DNA from: Poecilobothrus nobilitatus
Taxonomy: Eukaryota; Arthropoda; Insecta; Diptera; Dolichopodidae
NCBI GenBank assembly: GCA_947095535.1
Contig: OX352774.1
Span: 3,286,001-3,350,000, forward strand
Reading direction: 5' to 3'
DNA length: 64,000 nt
Made by a program: the position numbers and the translations under genes. Below the pieces are notes generated by a model. It saw only the letters and a list, made by a program, of their open reading frames with translations, made no database searches and had not been told where the DNA came from. Positions 38,081 to 51,910 of the stretch are shown piece by piece (positions within the stretch are counted from its first letter, which is position 1; the number at the start of each line of letters is the position of its first letter).

Positions 38081-41000
38081 AAGTGAACCCTAAAAACATT
38101 TTCAATTAATAGTTCTTAAAGAAACAAAATTATTTTGTTAATTTGTTGTTTATAATTTTTCGATCAAATTTTGTTTTTTTTTTTTTTTTTTTTAATATAA
38201 ATGCCAATATTGAACTATTTAAATATTTGTCTATAAGCATTTAATCATATTATATACATATATTATATATGTGTATGATTGTATGTAGCATTTATAAAAG
38301 TACTCAAAAAGTACAAAAACTCTAAAGAAGAAATCAATAAAAATGTCTGGATTTTCTAATTGGATTTTATGATTGGATTCAAATTTGACTTCTTTTTAAA
38401 AGATTTTTAAACTTTCGTTTGTTTTTTTTTTTTTTTTTCTTTATATGTACCTATATATGTAAAGAATATGAAAAACATAATAAAAAAAAAAAATCTAAAA
38501 TAAATGAAAATAAAAAAAGAAAAAAATTCAGTTCAAGGATCAAGATTTCAAGAACAAATTGAAAAAGAAGTTTTTTTTTTTTTTGGAGTTTTCCAATCTT
38601 TTGTGTCTCACTGAAATTAAGAAAACTTTCACAATTTACAACTAAAATATTCGAAAAAGTTTGAACTCTCTTAATAAAATCAAAATTAAGTCTTTCGATA
38701 TAGGTAAAGTTTATTGAATAGAAAAGTAAATTTGATTATATTACAAAATATCTAAAAAAAATCCCTAAATAAATTAGAATTTATCAATATGAAATTTAAA
38801 CAAAACAAAAAAAAACAAAAAAAAAAACCATTATCTAAAGAATACAAAATTTTTTTTTTTTTTTGATTTTTCAAATTTTTATTTAGAACGTAAACTTCAA
38901 ACATTTCTGAAAAATATAAATTAAAAGATTAATTAAACTGTTCAAGAAGTTTAACTCCTTTTATTTAGTTTTATCTCTATGTCTTTTGTCATCAACGTTC
39001 TAGAATCTCTGTTACAGGACTGTTACTTTTTTATTGTCACGATTTTATAGGTGCCCATCAAATCAAATACTTGTAATACATTGTCTAATTATTTTTGTTT
39101 GATTTTTTTTTTCAAATTAGATATTTTTAGTACAAAATTAATAAAATATACTTATTTTGAATTTAATATATGTATGTAACTATTAAAAATGTTATTCAAA
39201 TTTTTAAAATAATTAATTTTATATTTCTTTAAATTGAACTCCATTTATTTTTAGTATACTGAGTGGATGTAGAACTTCACCCTGGATAAAGATTCATTAC
39301 TACATGAATAAAATACAAAACAACTTTAATGCATACATATAAGTTTTTATTTTTTTTTTTCAAAACTAGTTGACCTCTATTTGATGCATTTATAACTTAG
39401 ATAATGCTTTTTTTTTTTTCTTTTTTTGTGCATAATCCTTTAAATTTAATTTAGTTTTACATTTTTTTGTTTGTTTGTATTTTCAATTTAAAACAAATAC
39501 GAAAAAAAAAATTTTTTTTTTTTAGTCCTTTCATTTTATAATAAAAATCAATTCAAACCCACCCATTTTATCTGTTCACCACTTCTAATGAAAATTGAAA
39601 AATTTTTATTCATTTGCATTTCAAATTCTCAGTTTTTATTGCAATTTTTTTTTTTTTTTTTTTTGTATATAAATTTTATATTATGTCTGCTTCTACCAAT
39701 GTATCTGCATCTATTTATTATATATAAATCATAATATTATATACATTCTATAGATAGATCAATGACTATGTTTTTAATTTAATTTTATTTAATTTACGAT
39801 AAAACTTTTTATAGCATAAAATTCGCACACACATTATAAACATTTTATATGTATACATATATAAAATCACTTGGAAAAAGTATTTTCTTTTATTATCCTT
39901 TTTTTTTTTTTTGTATTTTGTACTGCTGCTAAAACATTTAATCAACTTTCGATATAATTAAAACCTTTTTTATTAGAAACATCTTTCTTCTCCCAAATAT
40001 ATGTATAACCTGGGAAATGGGAAAGTTCAAAGGACGATAAACCATTTAATAAAGAAAAGTCAACATTCAAAATAATTTTTTTTCCTACAAATTAAATGAA
40101 AAATATTTTCACAATTATTATGAGGTTTTACCACCCTATCAAAATTTTGCCCACAATAAATAAAATAAAAAAAAAGAGAAAAAAAGAGGAGAAGGAAAGC
40201 AAAAAAGAAAATGTACAAATAAATAAACAAAAATACAGGGACAAAAGAACATAAAACAAAGGACAAAGTATTCAATTAATTAATTATATTTATGTAAAGG
40301 TTTATAAAGTTTATTTCTAAGGATAATTATGATTATAATTTTTTTTCTGGACATACTTACGCACACTTACATTTAAGTTAAATATACTTGTTCAAATTAT
40401 ATTATATTTAAAAAAAAAAATCTTTCAGGACATTAAGGTAACATTTTAAAACTTTAACAAAAACCGGCTGTTTTATAATGATTTGTGAAGTGGGGAGATC
40501 AGAAGAGGGTTGTATAACAATTTTATCTATATAAAAGATACATCATAATGATTAAATTTTTGTAAATGAAATAAAGATAATATTTACTATATTTAATTGT
40601 CAACAAATCTTATAAACAGGGAATAGCGAGGTAAGGTTTGAAGATGGATTGTAACGCGCTATAGACTAAACAATTTTCATTTAGGTTACAGTGTCAAAAT
40701 TTATTTATCTTGTTAATGTGATTTATCTTTTCTTCCTGTTTCCTTTTTTGAATAAATTTGGACATTAGTATGTTGTTATTAGAATCATTGTTAAATAAAT
40801 TATTTTGTTGTTTATGAAATTTGAATTGTACTGTAGAAAATAACCAAAAACCGTTATTTAAGAATAGAATTAAACTCAAAATTTCATGTCAAAAGTCTAA
40901 TTTTAATGGATTTTTAACCATAATATACCCTACCCAATGAAATAAATATAGGAAGTAGTTCTTTATATAATAGATATTGCCAGAATTAATTTTTATTTTT

Positions 41001-41494
41001 AACCATTTACATGACTTAATTAAAGAAAAGGGGTAACAATGAGAAAAAGGTCGGATATTTAATATGATTCAACACTTTCGCTTTTTTAATAAAAAAAAAA
41101 ACAAATAAATAAAGGAAACTGAAAGTAATATTTAAAAAAAATGATAAGAAGCCTATAGCAACAACTTAATTATAAGGTTCTTGACTTTATTATTAAAATG
41201 GACATCAATAAAAAACAAAATGTTATTATGAAACCTTCGTTTTTGTTTTGAATTTTTCCAAAAGGAAAAAAAAAGAGTAACGGACCAAATTAAAGAAGTG
41301 ACAAAAATTATAAACCTTTGCGTTTATTTATATAGAGTTAAATTATGATTTTGTAAGATAAATTTTGGGATTAGAAATAAAGACAGCATAATTAATGTTT
41401 TAATATTAGTTATAAGAATTTAATATTTAATTTAATATATTCATTTTAAATAGTTTTAATTTGACTTCAAAATTCATATATTACAAACTCCAAG
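38081..41494. other. AT-rich non-coding stretch
   Basis: Long T runs (for example about 38170-38193 and 39646-39664) and no sustained protein-like frame. I see no gene or repeat family here. Confidence 0.6.
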
Positions 41495-41521
41495 CAAAGC
41501 GATTGGGTCGTATGCATAAAA

Positions 41522-41615
41522 CTGAGCTTCAACTCAAATCTTACTTTTTCAAACAAAACCTGTACCTGAACTCATAGCTTTTATTTGAAAAAGTGAGATT
41601 ATAGTTCAAGCTGAA
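41522..41615. mobile_element. Fold-back element E, compact copy
   Basis: The left arm CTGAGCTTCAACTCAAATC...CTTTTTCAAA (41522-41553) pairs with the right arm TTTGAAAAAGTGAGATT...GTTCAAGCTGAA (41584-41615), about 26 of 32 positions. The 30-bp centre contains CCTGTACCTGAACTCATAGC. The same arms and centre recur at 48402-48919, where the centre is interrupted. Confidence 0.7.
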
Positions 41616-41768
41616 TTGAGCTGGCCTAATGATACAAAGACGCTTTGTTCGGTATTTCTGACATATTTCATATAATATCATTGTACCTATACTATATATT
41701 ATTGTACACCAAAAATATTATACTAAAATTCAATTATGCCATTTTTAAAATGCTCTAAAATAACTAGA

Positions 41769-42570
41769 AACAATGCAGAATGTAAACCATCGGTTTTTAA
41801 AAGTGTACATTTCTAAAAGATAATACAAACTGTTTAGAATTGTGACTCTGCATCGATATTTGAAAATTTCATATAATAAGGAAATATGTGAAAATAGAAC
41901 TTTTTTGTAATTTTGAGGGGCTGTAAGTCCTGAACCCTATATAACTAAAAAAATCGTTAACATACATAAAAATATATTATTGAAGCTTGTCTTGTCGAAG
42001 ACAAATTTGTAAAGCTGCCTAAGTTGCAGGTGCAGATAACAAATTTTAAATTTTTGAGTCGTAATAGCTCATAAACAGGGGGGTGGTCTAAAAAAATTTT
42101 CTGAGAAAACTTATACTAATTCTAAATGTTATTTTTTACGTCAAAATTTGAAGTCCCTATTTAAAAGCACTCCGGAGTTATGAAGACAGAAAAGTCATGG
42201 AAAATTTAGTTTTGATATAACGGTAAATTTATATAATGAACTTAAAAAAAAATGTATAATTTTATTGGCTTACAAAAGTAAAAAAAGTTCCTGTCGAATG
42301 GCATTTTTAGATTGAAAAAATGTTAAGCACAACCGGAGATATACGTATTTAAAAATAGGGCTTTTTCAAAGTTGAAGGGGCTGTTGCTCCGTAATGGGTG
42401 GGGCTACATGAAAAAGTTGCTCTACAACATCAATTTTTTTTATGATACCTACCTATGGTTACAATGTTTTTTCTCTATCTGTAACGGTGTAGAAGTTATG
42501 TAAACAAACCGTTCGTCCATCTGATGGACGGGCGAACGGACAGAGTGAAACTAATTGCTTTATAAAAAAA
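41769..42570 (-). mobile_element. HINE/DINE-1-like element, family B, copy 3
   Basis: The left end has the GCAGAATGTAAACCATCGG hairpin and GTGTACATTTCTAAAAG. The body matches B1 block by block (TAATAGCTCATAAACAGGGG, CCTGTCGAATG, GCTCCGTAATGGG). The GTCC region is at 42512-42542. The right terminal palindrome is lost after AGAGTGAAACTAATTGC, so this copy is truncated or decayed at its 5' end. Confidence 0.75.
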
Positions 42571-45054
42571 TTTTGCCTGAAAGATGTTTATACATTGAGT
42601 TATATTTAAAGAGAGTGTATCGAAATATTAATTTTTTTAATCCTAGCCATTTGTTAAAATCTTATTATTTCAAACACTTTCGAAAATTTGATCAACAAGG
42701 ATTTACATAAACGCCCGGTCCCTTTATTTTAAATGCTTGTTTATAAAAATATATTAATATTATTGATTTATTTCGTTGCAAATTCAGGACTTCCGCTTTT
42801 TCAGAAAATGTTTATTTATGTATATAATATGTATGTATGTTTTAGTGCATATTTCTAAAAATGAAAGAGAAAGAAAAAAAAATTTTAGATCAAATAAAAA
42901 AAAATTTAAAAATAAGATGTATAAAAAACAATACTCTTTCAGTGTAGACCCATATTTAATATGATCAGAAAAAATCTAAAAATTCATTTAAATTGTACGT
43001 AGTATATTTTTTTATTTATTATTTTTATTATTATTAAATAAATTAAATTATTACAATTAAAAAATAAATAATGATATGTACATAAACCTTAAACAATAAT
43101 ATATACTTTAAAACCGGACCACAATGTTATCTTGAAAAAAACATCTTAAATGGAGAAAATCTAGAATTTTTCATTGGTAAAATCTTTTAGTAACAAAATC
43201 TCGAATGAAAATCAAATATTTCAAGTAAGATCTTTAAAAAATTAACGCTGTATATTTTTAATTTTAATATTAATCGCTTAAATAAGACCATAATAGTATT
43301 TCATTAAGTCATTCAAGTGATTTTAAAAGTTTATAAAAGTTTACCTCATTGTTTTCCAATTTTGAAAATATTTTTAACCTAAACAAAATCTAAACCAACA
43401 TTTTTGAAATGCACTGGTAATAATTAAGAAAGTGTGTCAAGATAATATTTTAATTTTACCAATAACAACCAAATCACATAAATTTTTATTTTATTTTTTT
43501 ATTAGAAATTTTTTACCTTTAATTAGCTTTGCTTACACAAGAAACCTTATAATCAATTCAAATTATATAAAGTTATATTTTATCTATTTACATAAAAATT
43601 TATACTTAAATCATTCAATATATCTATACTTACCTACATTTTCACTATAATTAAATACAAAAATTATTCTTATCTTAATATATACATATTATATTCATAA
43701 ATAATAGTTAATAATAATGTTATTTTACCACAGTGTTATTTATTTATAAATTTCACCTTCAATCGTAATTATAACGTTTTTACTAATCAAAATTAAGGAA
43801 TCTTTACATTAAAATTCAATATTTAGAATAATTATGTTATGGAAATCATTTTATAACTTAAAAACAACTTATATATTTATATATGTATATATATATTCAC
43901 ATATAAATATGCATATTAATATATAAATATAACTATATATTATACATATATTATATCTACATAAAAAAGAAAAAGGAAATCCATAATAATAGTAAAGATA
44001 ATACTCGTAAGTAATAAAAAGAAAAAAATTTTAACGGCTTATCAACTTTTTCTTGAAACTTTACAATTTTCTTATCTTTAAAACAATCATATTATACAAT
44101 CCTTGTTTTCATATAATATATATATCCTAAAAATCTTAATCAAATACAAAGTTATATAATCAAATATCTATAAGAATATATATAAATATAAATATACATA
44201 TTGCATTAAAAAATATATATAAGTATATGTTTCATGTTTATTTATATTTCATACGGTGTAATCGCTCGTATATAGCATATCCTTCCGGCATATTTTCATT
44301 AAAACATTTAATATAATTTTTCCTTACGGCGATTTTCTACTAATATTTTTTCTAATTCTTTGTTTTTTTTTTGTTTTACAACTGTTTTTGTTTTTTTTTT
44401 TTTTTGAATAAACATTACGGTAAATATGTGGAAAAAAAAACATCAGTTACATCATATTACGCAGAACGCATATTTCTTTCATAATATTTACATACATTGA
44501 TAAGTTTTTGTATGTACGTGTGAATAAATAAGTGTTTCTTTAAATATACACTTAAAGTTCTATACGAATATTCTATTAATAGAAAAACATAAAAATAAAA
44601 AACGTTATAAGATAATGATAAAGATAATAGTAATAATAATAGTAATATCCTTCATTATCCTGATGATGCTTATATTTTGTTTTAATTTTAATTTTTTTGT
44701 TGTTGTAGATTTTCTTTTTATTCATATATTTATTATCACTCATTACAAGAAAATTCCATACTCATTTAATGATTCCGTTCTGTCTTTGATGTACCCTTTT
44801 ATTCTACTAAAAGAAATTATTATGTTCAGAATAATCAACCACTTATATGTTATTGCTTACTTTCATATTTAATATATATATATATATATATATAGTATAT
44901 GTAAAACTATGTAAATGTTTGTGTAGGTTATAATATAGGTGTAAAAATACACAAAATATAAAACTTACTAGATAATATTATTTAGATTCTAAAATACTAA
45001 TGATACTTGAAATAATATATAAAACACTTTTACACGTTCAAGTCTATACCTTTA
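42571..45054. other. AT-rich non-coding stretch with (TA)n tracts
   Basis: A fragment resembling the fold-back repeat of 23394-24072 (CAGGACTTCCGCTTTTTCAG) lies at about 42785-42805. (TA)n tracts occur near 43871-43960 and 44871-44894. The 85-codon frame at 44615-44872 is Ile/Phe-rich and most likely chance. Confidence 0.55.
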
Positions 45055-45690
45055 AATAGATCCTGAAAGATAGTAGATGGAACTATAGGGTATCCTCCGT
45101 ACGAACTTAATATATGTTACCATAAAATTTAATCATCTTTAACGAAATTTAAGATATCTAATGAATGATAACTACTCGACCTTGTTACCCCCATTTTACA
45201 AAAAATCTTGCTATATAACTTTATAATCTTTTCTCTTCAGATGTTCTTTATAATCTTTAAAATGCAGATGTTCATTCTTTTAAAGCACCAAGATATGAGC
45301 AAATAAATTTCCTAGTTAGCAGAATCTGTTGCTTTAGATTTATCAAATTTTGCAGAAGTCTTTAACACGAAATTTAGTTTTAGACTAAATTTTAAATGCC
45401 CAACTTATATAGACCCAGAGTTATGCTTATATAAAACAGAAATTGTATGACAGCTACTTGAAGCCATAATCGGTTTTGTGTAATTTTAATTGCAAAACTG
45501 GAATTTTTATAAAAATAAAATGATAAGAACTTTATAATCATAGCTACAGTATTTGTTTAGTTATCGCGTGGACAGACGGCCGTACAAAACTAAATTACCT
45601 CAGAATTCGATCCTACCTTAGCAAGAATATGTACACTTTGTGTTTATACATACAATATATATAGACACCACAACATATCCCGTCAACTTT
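45055..45690 (-). mobile_element. Decayed HINE-like element
   Basis: The left side has TATAGGGTATCCTCCGTACGA, recalling the TACCCGTACGA end of family A. The right side has a short GTCTGTCC tract (reverse complement at 45571-45590) followed by GATCGAATTC and the GTTGTGGTGTCTATA that sits near the 5' end in family C. The body shows the GAGTTATG and GAAGCCATAATCGG style of segment but is heavily diverged. Confidence 0.5.
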
Positions 45691-46357
45691 AAAGTATCAC
45701 AAAACATAATGGTAAATTTATTAAAGCCTTGAAATATTTTCATTTACGGTTATAAAATTTTTAGATCGTTAAACAATTTTAGACGCAGTATTAATTTCGA
45801 TTATGCAGTATTGATGCAGTATTAATTTTCAACATCCTATTTGAAGCATGGTTAATACAGATAATGTAATCAACCATTAGATAGCATACTTTACTGATAC
45901 AATTGAAATGCAACCTATGTGTTAAATTTCGAACTTACCTAAATAAGTACACCAATATAGAAATAAAAAAAATCACAAATTTAAATAGTAGAATAAACAA
46001 CACCATAGTTAAAATAACTATTTAACAAACTGAAGCTTTACCTTTTTCAAACAGCACAAAATTAAATGAAAATGGATGTTTCGGAACTTATAACGAGATT
46101 GAGACAAAAAATAAAATAAATTATCAAATCAAATATTTTTAAAGTGTTTGAGGAATTTTAAAATTGACTATCGTACCATTAACACATAGAAAATGTTACT
46201 ATATGTTCCATAAAACACTTAAAACAAGACTAAAAAGATAATCAGAAGTTTGGCGAATAAATTTAAAAATAAATTACTAATAGAAATGAGATGATAATGT
46301 TCTCACTAAAAAGGGAAATCGGCCATTATGTTCTCAAGTGGTTATCAAAAATAAAGA

Positions 46358-47870
46358 AAAACGAGGAAGAATACAGCTGCCTTTGTCCACTCTTAGATAC
46401 CCGTACGAAGCGTTAGTGTGTTCACAGCCTGTCACTCTGCTTACAATATTATTTTTTTAATATTTTAGCATTTTAAAATAATTTGGATGAATTTTATAAT
46501 TCCTAGAACTATGGGTTGTACATATATTCAAACTATATGTTTATATGTACATTCTTCTAAAGCAAATTCTAACTTTCCACATAACGATTATCAATCCAAA
46601 ACTTTTTCAAATATTCTATAGTACCATTTAATACTAAGCGGTAAATATATATTAAAATATATATTATTATATTATATTTAAATATTCCATTGACAGAATA
46701 ATTTCTTATAAGTACAATAACATATATTGTATATGGATGTAAATACGGCGCTATATAATATACATATATACTCTTATCATTCATTCACTAGTGACATATA
46801 CGATATGTAAATAAACATGATATTATATAAGTATGTATGTATATCAATATCATATAAATAAAAATTCTTCAAGCAACCGTTATGTTGTTTATTTACTTAC
46901 TATTTTTTGTACTACGCATTATATCTTCAACAATTTCAAATTATCGAGTAAAACAAAATGCAAAAAATTCGTTGAAGAAATTTGCTAAAAAATTTTAAAA
47001 AATCAAGTAACACTTTCGTCAATTATAAAGTAACCCTATATTATTAAAAAAAGTTGTTAACAGAAATAAGAGTATAATGTTGAAGGTTTAATTTTTGTGT
47101 ATTACTTCAAAAAAATTTTAACAGGTGTTTAAAAATAGGAAATTTTCAGTTTTTGACCCCTTACAGCTCCTAAACGGGGTGTGATACAAAAAAAAATGAT
47201 ACTTATCTGAAATGATACTTATTTTCAAAGATCTAACTTCTGTCAAAATTTCAAGTTTCCAACTTAAACCGTTTAGAAGATAGAAGGGTTAAAGGATTTT
47301 GCAAAATTTTAGTTTCGCATAACGGTAAATTAAGACACCGTATGCCACAACTATATATTTATGGTATATATATTTTTAAAGCTAATAAAAGTAGTAATCG
47401 TTTGGCGTTTTCAAAATGAAGATATACCTTATACAACTTGTGCTATAACAATTTAAATATAGAGCTTTTTTGAACCTTTGGGGAGCTATAGCTCCGTAAC
47501 GGGTGGGGCTACAAAAAAAAGTTATTAAAAATAAAATTAATATTTTTATAAGATCTATCAGCAGTTAAAATTTCATAGCTCTATTTCAAAAAAAAATGTG
47601 GGGATCTAAAAGTTAGGTGTTCGAGAGCTACCCTAAGTTTTGGTCCAAACTCAACCACAAAAAATAGGGAACCTACAAATTACTCCCAGAATATTTTGTG
47701 TAAATTTCAAGATTCTAGCTTTCTTAGTTTTTGAGTTAGCGTGCTGACGGCCGGACGGACGGACATGGCTCAATCGTCTTAAAATTTTTTTCTGATCCGA
47801 TCCATACAAACAAACGGAGGAGTAACGGAGGAGTAATTTTATTATACCCGATCCTATCGTACGGGTATAA
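46358..47870 (-). mobile_element. HINE/DINE-1-like element, family A, copy 2
   Basis: Near full-length partner of 9671-11250, easily above 90% identical by eye over its length. The minus strand starts with TTATACCCGTACGATAGGAT, has a shortened GTCC tract (47745-47764), the subterminal TACGGGTATC, and ends ...TTCCTCGTTT. In the terminal hairpin the copy reads AGCTGCCTTTGTCCACT, which breaks part of the stem present in A1. There is a small deletion before the 5' end, around GAGGAGTAACGGAGGAG. The open frame at 46784-46569 is a chance frame within it. Confidence 0.85.
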
Positions 47871-48401
47871 TGATCTTTTAAAGTGGATCTTTATGAAAAA
47901 TCAATCGGAAAAATTGCTATTTAATACACAAGAGTAAATATAATGTACTTTGCAAGTAAAAGAAAAGAAAACACTTTCCACTAAAAGTTTATATTATATA
48001 TGTAATATTTTTCAATAATTCTAAGTTTATCTGTACCGGAATATTTATGTTGGATTTAAATAGTTTAAAGTACCTTTACAGTAAAACAAATAAATATGTT
48101 AAATTCTGTGTTAATTTTCAAATTCATATTAACAAGGTATAGAATTAAAAACTAAATTCAAATATGCCACAAAATTCCATTGGTTGCAAAATAGAATTTA
48201 TGCTGCAATCTGTGACAAAAAATGTAATAGGAAAATTCATTCGAAGTTTTGTATAACCGAACAAAACTTAATAATATTAAAAATGTATACAATATATGTA
48301 AAATATACTTCGATTAGTCAATGACTCAATCCGCCTGAGCTAAAATTTGTATTCAAAGAAATTTATTTTCAATAATTTCCTGTGACCAACCATATTGTGG
48401 A

Positions 48402-48919
48402 ATAAAACTGAGCTTGAACTTATTTCTCACTTTTTTTAGAGTTTACGATAGTTAGGATAAATCCCTTTCTCTAAAAGCCTCTTGACAGAAAAACAGTTAG
48501 TATAAAAAGACTTTTATAGCATAAAATCAATTAACATAAAAATACATTTAGCCATTTATACTAATGGGATCAACGCTACCAACCGTAGCGTAAACAACAA
48601 ATAACATCATTGTACGTAAACAACAAATAATAAATGATGTTAAATATTTGTACCAAATTTTGCCAACAAGATTTTAAGTGAATTGTTCATCCAATTAAGT
48701 AGTATAAATGGAATTTTATGCGAAATGTCTTTTTATGGTAACTGGCTTTATGCTAAAAATCTTTTTATGTCCACTGAGTTTATACTAAATGTCCTTTTAA
48801 GAAATGCGTTTAATCCAACTTTTTCCAAGTTTTTAATTCTAATATTTTTTAAACAAAATCTACACCTTAACTCATAGTTTCTGTTTGAAAATGTGACTCG
48901 CGTTCAAGCTCAGTTTTAT
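48402..48919. mobile_element. Fold-back element E, copy interrupted by a second fold-back element F
   Basis: The outer arms are ATAAAACTGAGCTTGAACT (48402-48420) and AAGCTCAGTTTTAT (48906-48919, inverted). ACACCTTAACTCATAG matches the centre of the compact copy at 41522-41615. Within the centre is a second inverted repeat: TTAGTATAAAAAGAC...TTTATACTAATGG (about 48497-48566) against AGTAGTATAAATGGAATTTT...GACATAAAAAG inverted (about 48698-48790). Its loop has CGCTAC/GTAGCG and ACATCATT/AATGATGT hairpins and a repeated GTAAACAACAAATAA. Confidence 0.7.
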
Positions 48920-49118
48920 GCTTTCGGTCCTTTATTTTTACAAAATAAAATTACAAAATAAAATTTTATTCCTTTGACTCAATGTATATTCATAACCTTA
49001 TATGTCATTCATTTCTTTTTGTAAAAATGTTTTGACTAATGAACTCCTGTTGTATTTTGATGAACTCCTTATAACTTATTAAAATAACCTAGTATCATAA
49101 TCATTTTTTTTTCTTTTT

Positions 49119-49258
49119 AGTGCATTTCTCTGCCACATAAATGTGAACAGGAAATTACACAGCCTTTCCTTTTTCAGGCGTGGCTGTAAATGTCGTAAGG
49201 AGGAATAATTCTTATGACGTGTGTGGGATTTGAACCCACCCTTCCTCGGTTTATAATT
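49119..49258 (-). mobile_element. tRNA-derived SINE, family 1, copy c
   Basis: On the minus strand the B box reads GGTTCAAATCC, followed by CACACGTCATAAGAATTATT and the body CAGGAAATTACACAGCC (given in plus orientation). The A-box half is missing, so the copy is 5' truncated just upstream of the B box. Confidence 0.8.
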
Positions 49259-49565
49259 ATATTCAAAAAAAATCATATTTACATCAAATTGGAACTAATC
49301 AAACCTATAGATATAAACAACTGACGTTATGTTAACTGTAAAATATTATTTCAATTTAAAATATGGTTATATTGATTTTGATTTTAAAAGCAACTGAAAA
49401 AAAAAAAATCTGAAAATGTCAACAAATAGTTTTTTTTTTTTTTGGAAAAGATTTTCTATCACTATTTTTCAGTTGATTTTTCAATAATTTGATTAACAAA
49501 CAAAAAACAAGAAGCCACAATGAAATTTACCGATGTTTTCTCAAAACAAAATGTTCTTATTTATC

Positions 49566-50420
49566 CTTTTTACCACATTTTCAAAAAATTTTGAAAAAAA
49601 ATGTGCTTATGAGTTTCACTCTGTCCGTCTGGGTGTTTAGAAAACTTTTACACCGTTTGAAATAAAGCAATGAAATTTTAACTGCATCGCCAAAAAAACT
49701 TATTTTGTAAAACAACTTTTTTCTTTAATCCCACCCGTTACGGAGCTACCCAAAGTTCCCCTCCAAAGTTCGAAAAAGAATTATCTATAACATAGGTTCT
49801 ATAAGACATATTTTCAATCTGAAAACGCCATACTATAGCTTAATTTATAAGCTTTATAAATATATATATAAAGTAAATAAATGTCTTTCCCTTATTAAAC
49901 TTAAACTTAAATATTGCAAAAAAATTGCGAAACTTAATTATTGCAAAAATGTGGACGCCTTCTATCTTTCAAACGGTTTAGTAAAGAAGCTTCAAATTTT
50001 GAGAGGAGTTAGATGTTTGGAAATAAATATGAGTCATTTCAGAAAATATTTTTGTGTCGACCTCCGTGTAGGAGCTGTAAGGGTCTAAAACTGAAAATTA
50101 TCTATTTTTAAACCCCTGTAACTTGGGCACCTGTCCAAATTTTTTTGAAGTAATATATAAAAATTAAAGCTCCGACATTATATTTTTGTTTGTTTTGATA
50201 ATTTTACTTAATAATAAAGGGTTGAAAAGGGTATTGCCTTAAAATTGACAAAAGTGAGACTTGATTTTTCCCAATTTACCTAACAAATTATTTTAGCGAT
50301 TTATTTAAATTTTTGTATTATTATAAATTTAATTTATTCAATATGCCTAGTTAATATTTATGTACTCTTTACCAAAATCTAAATTTGGAAATGTGCTTTT
50401 TTGAAAACCCTTGTTTTTTT
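49566..50420 (+). mobile_element. HINE-like element with family-B ends and family-A body
   Basis: The plus strand starts ACCACATTTTCAAAA with AAAATGTGCTTATGAG, then TTTCACTCTGTCCGTCTGGG, which is the family-B 5' end. It ends with TTTGGAAATGTGCTTTTTTG and CCCTTGTTT, a B-type 3' end. From about 49930 the body instead follows family A: the reverse complement has ACCGTTT.GA.AGATAGAAGG, CTGAAATGACTCATA and ACCC.TTATTATTAA. This looks like a chimera. The (GTCC) tract is reduced to one or two units. Confidence 0.7.
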
Positions 50421-51279
50421 TCATTACTTGTTTAAAATTATTTATTCGAAAATATTTTCGAAAAACTTCATTTTTGAAATTTTTATTTACCATTTTATGA
50501 ATTTAGTGAAAATAAACTAAAATGGCGATAATTTTGTTTCATATAATTTTTGTTTTAATTTTTAGTTATTGTTGTTGCGATAATATTTTCGCTCTAAATC
50601 ATTTACAGTTAAATTAATTGCGTATATACTTTTAATTTTTAGCAAAGAAAACAAAAAAAAAAAATTTCTTTACATTTACCTTAATAATTTTTGCAAAGAA
50701 TTTTCTAGTCAATACCTTAAAGGTAAAATAAATATTTTTTTATGTTGATTTGTAATGTGAAAGTTTTTTTTTTTTTTTTTGGATCTATAGTGCATTTTTC
50801 CCATTGCATCCTTTCTACTCATATTAATTTTTATTCAAATATCGTGTGAAATTTCATTTACTGTCACATTATGTAAATTTTGAATTTTTTTTTATAGTTT
50901 AAAGGAAGTACACAAAATACTTTTCAAAATTTTGTACTATAGTTAAAAATGATTCTTCTTCTTAATTAAAACCCAATAACATACCATGTGGTTTCTTTAT
51001 ATCTGTATATAAAGAATAGAATATTGTGATGTAACATTCAATAGAAAAATTTGAAAAGTGAACAACTTTTAAAAATATTGAACATATTTTATAATATAAA
51101 ATTGATAGCAGAAAACTGATCGAATTGAAGAACCCAAGATTAATACCTAAAATATCCTGTTCTAAAAGGTAAGTATATTAATGGAAGTTAATGAAATTTT
51201 CAATTTTTCAATGTGACTATTTCACATTAAGTTAATGAATATATTATGTATATTATATATGTATGTATATATTCGCGAC
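50421..51279. other. AT-rich non-coding stretch
   Basis: I see no gene or recognisable repeat, only homopolymer runs such as 50766-50779. Confidence 0.6.
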
Positions 51280-51910
51280 AGTTTGAATTAGAACAAATTT
51301 TAGAGTAGGATTCTTAAAAAAGCGCTTAACACTGATTTTGCAATTAACTCGAAAATAGTTTCATAATTTCAACAATAACGAATTTAAAACAATGGGGGCT
51401 AATGTATGTAAAAAAAAATAATTCGGAAGTATTTTAGAATTGATTGCAAAATCAGGGCTATGCGCTTTTTTCAGGATCCCACTCTAAAATTTGTTCTAAT
51501 TGAAAATGTAAGGTATATATATAATATTACACATATCTATATCAAAGAAAAGAGGAATTCCTCGAAAAATGAAATGTCCTGATTTTGAATCCACCTATAA
51601 AATCCCTGCCAATTCAGAATTTTGCATATATACATAGTTATAAACATTTTGGATAAAGGTTGAATTTTGATTTTGTTATCGACTATAAAATTCGTTCTAT
51701 TTTAGATGGAAAATTAGGGTTTCAATAAATTGTCTAGCTGGGGTTTGGGGCCGACTAACTTCACTATTTTAAATACTTTTATGTTGAAATATATACATTA
51801 TGTAAAAATTGAGAAGAACTTTAAAGCTATTTGCCATGTCAGAGTTATACGCCAGAATCCAGAATCCAACTATAAAATCTCTCTAAATTTAGAATTTCAC
51901 ATATATGTAT
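51280..51910. repeat. Second copy of the GATTTTAGAGTTGG repeat
   Basis: Segments match the core of the fold-back repeat at 23394-24072. ATAATTCGGAAGTATTTTAGA with GGGCTATGCGCTTTTTTCAG corresponds to 23767-23820. GTTTCAATAAATTGTC with GGGGTTTGGG corresponds to 23690-23715. The reverse complement of 51585-51622 (AATTCTGAATTGGCAGGGAT) corresponds to 23644. Order and orientation differ, so the copy is rearranged, and the CCCAAAAT arms are absent. Confidence 0.65.
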
